Below are positions 6,175-9,894 of a stretch of DNA of 9,894 bases, piece after piece (within the stretch, counting starts at the first letter, position 1; each line of letters begins with the position of its first letter). The stretch covers positions 1 through 9,894 of the forward strand of contig JADLAZ010000201.1 of NCBI GenBank assembly GCA_020849725.1, read 5' to 3'. The translations under genes were made by a program, and so were the position numbers. Under the pieces are notes generated by a model that saw only the letters and a program-made list of their open reading frames with translations, made no database searches and was not told the origin of the DNA. Source of the stretch: Chloroflexota bacterium (GTDB lineage Bacteria > Chloroflexota > Chloroflexia > Thermomicrobiales > JADLAZ01).

Positions 6175-6918
6175 CTACTGAACAACGTAGCCGATCTTGT
6201 TGGTGATGGCATCGCAGACCCAAATGCGGCCGGTGGCATCGCGGGTCATGCCATGGATCTCGAAGCCTTCGACCTGCCAGCGGTCGAGCACCTCGCCGTC
6301 GGCCGGGTCAATGCGGAAGATCTTACCGACACCAGTCGCATTGCAGACGATCGTGTAGGGTGCATCCTTGCCCGGCTGGTCATAGTCGAAGTAGATGCCG
6401 TGCGAGCGCGGCGCGGGGTAGGGGAGCCGGCGCAATAGTTGACCGCCCTCAATGCGATCCAGTTGACCACCGGTCGGGCCGACCGCGTGCGCGCGCACGC
6501 GCTGCACCTCGTATGGCTCGTCGGTCACAAGGTCCAGCACGAACAGACCTGGTCGCGTGACCCACAGCGTCGGTGTGCCATCAGTCTCGACCCACTCGAT
6601 ACCGTGCACGCCGCCCGACAAGCAGTCGGGCAAGGCGATGCAGCCGACCGCGCGGCCACTGGCCGGCTCGTGCTTGAACAGCAGCGCCGGTCGCTTGTTG
6701 TGGGCGACGTAGACGAAGCCACCGCCGACGGCCATGCCGCTCAGATTGCGGCCAGGGCTGGGGAACTTGCTCAGCACCTTGCCGCTGCCTGGCTCGATGA
6801 GATAGACCTGATCGTCACACTGATCGCAGACCCACAGCCCCTCCGGCGTCGCCGATAGGCCGTTGGCCTGCGGGCCGGCGAATTCATAGGTGACTTCGAC
6901 CTTCCAGGTACCGCCCAT
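6175..6918 (-). CDS. NHL/SMP-30-like beta-propeller protein (streptogramin-lyase-like fold)
   Basis: A 247-residue protein without signal peptide or membrane segment, so probably cytosolic. It consists of repeating propeller blades: GLSATPEGLWVCDQCDDQVYLI (~20-41), GMAVGGGFVYVAHN (~61-74), GIEWVE...TLWV (~106-120), YTIVCNATGVGKIFRID (~188-204) and GMTRDATGRIWVCDAITNKI (~223-242). The alternation of G[LMI]...GxxWVCD and xVYxIDPxSGxV is typical of NHL/SMP-30/Vgb-like propellers, which include lactonases, lyases and binding scaffolds; the reaction cannot be assigned. Four Cys occur at blade ends (C31, C34, C192, C235), C31/C34 as a CxxC pair, and could bind metal, though this is speculative. ATG 6918 is chosen over 6966 because GAGGAGGAG (minus strand 6935-6927) sits 8 bases upstream and the extension is Arg-rich. 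It is the first gene of a probable operon with the cupin. Confidence 0.85.
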   Translation of the reverse strand: MGGTWKVEVTYEFAGPQANGLSATPEGLWVCDQCDDQVYLIEPGSGKVLSKFPSPGRNLSGMAVGGGFVYVAHNKRPALLFKHEPASGRAVGCIALPDCLSGGVHGIEWVETDGTPTLWVTRPGLFVLDLVTDEPYEVQRVRAHAVGPTGGQLDRIEGGQLLRRLPYPAPRSHGIYFDYDQPGKDAPYTIVCNATGVGKIFRIDPADGEVLDRWQVEGFEIHGMTRDATGRIWVCDAITNKIGYVVQ

Positions 6919-6975
6919 GCGAGTGTCTCCTCCTCGATCTGCCGCGCGCCATCGTCTCAGATCCACAGTCGCGGC

Positions 6976-7004
6976 AGTATACGCGCGGGCGTCGCGGGCG
7001 TCTA
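6976..7004 (-). promoter_or_regulatory. Promoter of the propeller-cupin operon
   Basis: On the minus strand, -35 TAGACG (7004-6999, four of six consensus bases) and -10 TATACT (6981-6976, five of six) are separated by 17 bases. Transcription would start near 6969, giving a leader of about 50 bases before ATG 6918. The spacer is almost entirely occupied by a perfect tandem repeat of CGCGGGCGT (6984-7001), which may be a regulator site. Confidence 0.55.
6984..7001. repeat. Perfect 9-bp tandem direct repeat inside a promoter spacer
   Basis: CGCGGGCGT occurs twice back to back, at 6984-6992 and 6993-7001, between (and slightly into) the -35 and -10 of the minus-strand propeller promoter. Tandem half-sites of about 10-bp period are used by many activators and repressors, though in this GC-rich background chance duplication is possible. 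Confidence 0.5.
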
Positions 7005-7064
7005 CCGTCGCCGGTCATGCCACATTCTCGTACCAGCAACCGTTCGTGCCCGTGCCAGCTACTC

Positions 7065-7070
7065 TACAAT
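7065..7070 (+). promoter_or_regulatory. Candidate -10 box for the DUF3352-like gene
   Basis: TACAAT (five of six bases) is the same hexamer as upstream of the MFS gene. Expected transcription start is near 7077, leaving about 54 bases of leader before ATG 7131. No good -35 is visible at 16-18 bases and there is no TGn extension, so support is weaker than for the MFS promoter. Confidence 0.35.
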
Positions 7071-7130
7071 GTGGGCGCTGCCGATAGCAGAGTGTGGGTA
7101 TCGTCGCGTTCGTCGGATGGAGAGGTACAC

Positions 7131-8966
7131 ATGGACCGCCGCGTGGCACTGCTGACGCTGATCCTGGTGCTGTCATTGCTGGTCGGGTCGACCCTGGGAC
7201 CGGCGTCCACCGATGCGGCGACCACCACCGGTGCGCTGGCCCTCACCCCGGCGTCGGCGCTGGCCGTCATCCGCTTCGCGCCGGCGCCCGGCCAGTGGCT
7301 GCGTCTGCAGGCGCTGCAAGAGAAGCTGGCGACGGTGCCGGAGATCCGAGCGGCGATGGAGGGGGGCCAGCGGGAGCGCATCGGCCGGGCGATGACGGTC
7401 GAGAACGATGTGCTGCCCTGGCTGGGCGGTGATGTCGCCCTGGCTGTTCTGCCGCCATCGGCCGCGAGCGCGTCTGATCCGGACCTGGCCGTCCTGCTGG
7501 CCAGCCGTGATGTGCGCGGCGCCGAGCGCTTCCTGCGCGATCTGCGGACGGAGATCGAGCGCTCCGGCGAGCCGATGCGCAAGCGCGAGACCGCCGGGGT
7601 GACGTTCTATGCCCGTGGTGCTGGCCCGGCGCTGGGCATGGTGCGCGGCTTCGTCCTACTGTCGACGAGCACCGATCGCCTGAAGGAGATGATCCTGATC
7701 GCCCGTGGGCGCGGCCAGAGCCTGGGTGATTCGGCGGCATACCAGGCCATCGCCGGTCTGCTGCCGCCGGAGCGGTTGGGTGAGATCTACATCGCGCCAG
7801 ACCTGTCGGGCGGCTCGGTGTCGGTGGAGCGTGTGGCGAACCGGGGGGTGGCTGTCAGCGCCCGCCTGACATCAAGCAGCCTGGTCTGGGAGACGGTCGC
7901 TCCCTACGACCTGGAGCGAATGCACCCCGACATGCGCGCCTGGGTCCAACAGCCGCCGAACCCGCTGGGCGTGGCCGCGGCCCTGCCGGATGCGACGGTG
8001 GCGGCGCTGGCCGTGCGCGACATCCCGGCGCTGTGGCGCGCCACGACGGCCGTCGTGCGTGATGAGCCGACATTCCAGCAGAGCCTGGCCGACTTCGAGG
8101 CCGGCACCGGCTTCAACCTGGAGCACGACCTGCTCGGCTGGCTGAGCGGCGAGGTCGGTCTCGGCCTCATCGCCGACCCGGCCTTCACCGGTGGGCTGCC
8201 GGTGGGCGAGGTCCTGGCGATCGAGGCACGCGACCGGCCACTGGTGGAGGCCAAGCTCGCCCGTATCACCGACGTGCTGGCGCAGCGGCACAAGATCACG
8301 TTGTCGCCACATCCGCTCGATGGCGGCGCCGCCCAGGTCGTCGACACGGCTGGACCGGCGCAGGGCGTCGGCTATACCTTCGCCGGCGACTACCTGCTGA
8401 TCGGATCATCAGTGGCGATGCTGCGCGAGTCCGTGGTCGGGCGTGGCGACGGCCTGGCAGCTAATCCACGCTATGTCGCCGTGCGCGAGGCCATGCCCCC
8501 GGCGGTGACCAGCCTCGCCGTCGTTGACATGGTGGCCGCGCGCCAGATCGCCGCAGCCTGGGCCGAGTCCCAGCGCCAGATGGATACCTGGCGCGCGGTC
8601 GAGCCGTGGCTGCGGCCGCTGGCAGCGATTGGCAGCGCCAGCGCGACCGTCGGCGCTGACGGGATCGGGCGGTCGACCGCGGTTGTTGTCTTTGACTTCG
8701 CCGCGTTGGGGGTGTCGCCATCACTCGACGACGTGTCGGTGGCGACGAGCCTGGCGGTCGCACAGGTTGGCCTGTGGGAGGTGCGGGCACGCCTGCGTGC
8801 CGCGGTCGCCTGGCTCGGCCACGACGCCCTGACGTCCCAGGCTGACAGCTGGTTGGACCACCCGCGGGCCGCCCTCGACGCCTGGCTGGCCGAGCGGCCG
8901 GCCTGGGCGGCGGCAGCACGGCTCGGCGCGACTGTCAGCCAGTGGCGAACGATGGACGGACCATGA
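7131..8966 (+). CDS. Exported DUF3352-family protein with two diverged repeats
   Basis: A 611-residue protein starting with an N-terminal signal peptide: MDRR, hydrophobic ~5-22, then PASTDA before a Thr-rich stretch; cleavage near residue 29 is plausible. Two collinear repeats follow (~37-222 and ~281-468). Shared landmarks are ENDVLPWLGGDVALAVLP (91-108) against EHDLLGWLSGEVGLGLIA (331-348), LASRDVRGAERFL against IEARDRPLVEAKL, FVLLSTSTDRLKEM against YLLIGSSVAMLRES, and AYQAIAGLLPPERL against RYVAVREAMPPAVT. These features match DUF3352, a family of unknown function in Chloroflexota and cyanobacteria. The C-terminal ~140 residues (~470-611) are Ala/Trp-rich and unassigned. ATG 7131 is chosen over 7017: GGAGAGG (7119-7125) lies 5 bases upstream and the signal peptide starts there. 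It is divergent from the propeller gene and followed by 242 non-coding bases. Likely extracytoplasmic; role unknown. Confidence 0.85.
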   Translation: MDRRVALLTLILVLSLLVGSTLGPASTDAATTTGALALTPASALAVIRFAPAPGQWLRLQALQEKLATVPEIRAAMEGGQRERIGRAMTVENDVLPWLGGDVALAVLPPSAASASDPDLAVLLASRDVRGAERFLRDLRTEIERSGEPMRKRETAGVTFYARGAGPALGMVRGFVLLSTSTDRLKEMILIARGRGQSLGDSAAYQAIAGLLPPERLGEIYIAPDLSGGSVSVERVANRGVAVSARLTSSSLVWETVAPYDLERMHPDMRAWVQQPPNPLGVAAALPDATVAALAVRDIPALWRATTAVVRDEPTFQQSLADFEAGTGFNLEHDLLGWLSGEVGLGLIADPAFTGGLPVGEVLAIEARDRPLVEAKLARITDVLAQRHKITLSPHPLDGGAAQVVDTAGPAQGVGYTFAGDYLLIGSSVAMLRESVVGRGDGLAANPRYVAVREAMPPAVTSLAVVDMVAARQIAAAWAESQRQMDTWRAVEPWLRPLAAIGSASATVGADGIGRSTAVVVFDFAALGVSPSLDDVSVATSLAVAQVGLWEVRARLRAAVAWLGHDALTSQADSWLDHPRAALDAWLAERPAWAAAARLGATVSQWRTMDGP

Positions 8967-9040
8967 GGTGGTGGGTGGATGCTGGGGGCGCAGCCGGGCA
9001 GGAAGATGCCCCCGGACTTTCCTGTCAGAGGCGATGCCGC

Positions 9041-9062
9041 TGAAGCGCGCCGGCCACAAGCC
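9041..9062 (+). repeat. Dispersed 22-base repeat, copy 2
   Basis: Matches 763-784 at 18 of 22 positions around a shared GCGCGCCGG core. It lies 75 bases after the DUF3352-like stop and 37 bases before the 12-bp inverted repeat. Both copies occupy gene 3' flanks on the plus strand. Confidence 0.3.
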
Positions 9063-9098
9063 CGCCGCGCACGAGCGTGACGCGCACCCCACCGATTC

Positions 9099-9129
9099 AC
9101 TCCCCCTGACAAGGCGGGTCAGGGGGAGT
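9099..9129. repeat. Perfect 12-bp inverted repeat overlapping the permease promoter
   Basis: Arms ACTCCCCCTGAC (9099-9110) and GTCAGGGGGAGT (9118-9129) are perfectly complementary around a 7-base centre, AAGGCGG. The left arm contains most of the -35 and the right arm ends at the first base of the -10, a layout typical of a repressor operator. The same sequence could fold as a strong RNA hairpin ending upstream transcription, but no T-run follows and the upstream stop codon is 133 bases away. Confidence 0.75.
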
Positions 9130-9134
9130 ATCCT
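9106..9134 (+). promoter_or_regulatory. Promoter of the ABC permease gene
   Basis: -35 CTGACA (9106-9111, five of six) and -10 TATCCT (9129-9134, four of six) are separated by exactly 17 bases. Transcription would start near 9141, about 68 bases before GTG 9209. The overlap with the inverted repeat at 9099-9129 suggests repression by a dimeric regulator. Confidence 0.5.
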
Positions 9135-9208
9135 CTCTGGCCACGACCTGCCGCGGGAATGCGCCGTCGGGGGGTCCAGCCGGCTGGTCCAGGTTCGTGG
9201 GGACGCGT

Positions 9209-9894
9209 GTGACACTATCCTACGTGATCGGGAGCCTGCTGCGGTGCCTGCTGACGATCTGGGCGGCCAGCACCTTTCTGTTTCTGCTGCCGGTGGTGAC
9301 GCTCGGCCAGGACCCGACGCGGGCACGGGGGTACTTCCTGCGGCTCGGGTCGGGTGAATCGCTCTGGCAGCAGTACCTGGAGTTTCTTGGCCACGTGGCG
9401 CGGCTCGACTTCGGCGTGTCGCGCGCCATGGCGCCGGCGCGCGTCAACGACGTCATCGCTCTGTTGCTGCCGTGGTCGATCGCGCTGCTGGGCGTGGCGA
9501 CGCTAATCGCCGTCGTGGGCGGCACGCTGCTTGGGGCGCTGATGGCCTGGCCGGGCACACGCCGCTGGTCGAGCGCACTGGCGTTGCCGCTGGTGGCGCT
9601 GTCGGCCGTGCCGGCCTACCTGCTCGGGCTGGTGCTGGTGGACCTGCTGGCCTTTCGGCTGGCGATCTTCCCGCTCAGCGGCGCATCGCCGACCGGCATC
9701 ATCGCCGCACCGTCGCCAGGGAGCCTGCTGGCGATGCTGCGTCACGCGGCGCTGCCGGCGCTGACGCTGGTGCTGGCCGCCATCGGCTTCTGGGCGCTGT
9801 CGGCGCGCGGCATGATGCTGACGGTGCTGAGTGAGGACTATCTGACGCTGGCCGAGGCCAAGGGGCTGCGCCCGCGCCGCATTCTGACCGGCTA
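9209..9894 (+). CDS. DppB/OppB-type ABC transporter permease (3' truncated by the window)
   Basis: The frame is open from GTG 9209 to the right edge (228 full codons, no stop), so the gene is incomplete; the family is usually 300-340 residues. TM1 is at ~5-30 and the periplasmic segment at ~32-85 contains QQYLEFL and DFGVSRAMAPARVNDVI. Then come TM segments at ~88-113, ~124-150 and ~172-195. The SARGMMLTVLSEDYLTLAEAKGL segment (~198-220) is the cytoplasmic EAA loop that contacts the ATPase. VPAYLLGLVLV...FPLSG (~134-158) is also family-typical. Such permeases pair with a DppC partner to import peptides, nickel or other solutes; substrate is unknown. The periplasmic loop looks shorter than usual and lacks the common LGLDxPL segment. 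The start is fairly uncertain: GGGGA at 9199-9203 is a modest SD, and GTG 9197 is in frame. No substrate-binding protein lies upstream. Confidence 0.88.
   Translation, partial: MTLSYVIGSLLRCLLTIWAASTFLFLLPVVTLGQDPTRARGYFLRLGSGESLWQQYLEFLGHVARLDFGVSRAMAPARVNDVIALLLPWSIALLGVATLIAVVGGTLLGALMAWPGTRRWSSALALPLVALSAVPAYLLGLVLVDLLAFRLAIFPLSGASPTGIIAAPSPGSLLAMLRHAALPALTLVLAAIGFWALSARGMMLTVLSEDYLTLAEAKGLRPRRILTG

Noticed and set aside
7017..7130. 38-residue N-terminal extension of the DUF3352-like protein
   Set aside because: It would bury the signal peptide, spans the TACAAT box and ignores the SD at 7119-7125.
8996..9011. GGGCA/TGCCC hairpin after the DUF3352-like gene
   Set aside because: Only 5 bp of stem, with no run of T directly after it; too weak to call a terminator in DNA this GC-rich.

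Overview
The window is GC-rich, with strong G/C third-position bias, GTG starts and purine-rich Shine-Dalgarno (SD) sites. A two-copy DUF3352-type exported protein and TACAAT-type -10 boxes would fit a Chloroflexota bacterium (Thermomicrobia/Sphaerobacter-like). That placement is inference from general character, not from a marker gene. I count nine protein-coding genes, two of them cut by the window edges, and no rRNA, tRNA, CRISPR array or transposase.

Layout. (1) 2-757 (+): the 3' part of an amino-acid-kinase gene. It ends in a canonical glutamate 5-kinase body plus PUA domain, but the first ~45 visible residues read like carbamate kinase. (2) 758-1297: about 540 bases with no convincing gene; one doubtful 55-codon ORF. 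(3) 1298-1969 (-): an orphan NarL/FixJ-type response regulator. (4) 2208-5558 (+): three co-directional genes with 90-114 base gaps: a 12-TM MFS exporter, a metallo-beta-lactamase-fold hydrolase and a YeiH-family (UPF0324) putative sulfate exporter. A hairpin ends this block and faces the convergent block. (5) 6918-5710 (-): a predicted two-gene operon, a cytosolic NHL/SMP-30-like beta-propeller followed by a single-domain cupin, with a recognisable promoter in the divergent spacer. (6) 7131-8966 (+): an exported 611-residue protein built from two diverged DUF3352-like repeats. (7) 9209-9894 (+): the 5' part of a DppB/OppB-type ABC permease, running off the edge, behind a perfect 12-bp inverted repeat that overlaps a good -35/-10 pair.

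How the genes relate. No complete pathway is visible. The (+) block 2208-5558 combines two exporters with a hydrolase and may be one transcript, but no shared substrate can be read from sequence. The propeller-cupin pair looks like a small catabolic or ligand-handling unit. The permease presumably begins a peptide/solute ABC operon continuing to the right.

The observations most worth a second look are the carbamate-kinase/glutamate-kinase mosaic at the left edge, the inverted repeat on the permease promoter, the tandem 9-mer inside the propeller promoter spacer, and the duplicated DUF3352 architecture. I did not find convincing evidence of a wholly new multi-gene system.
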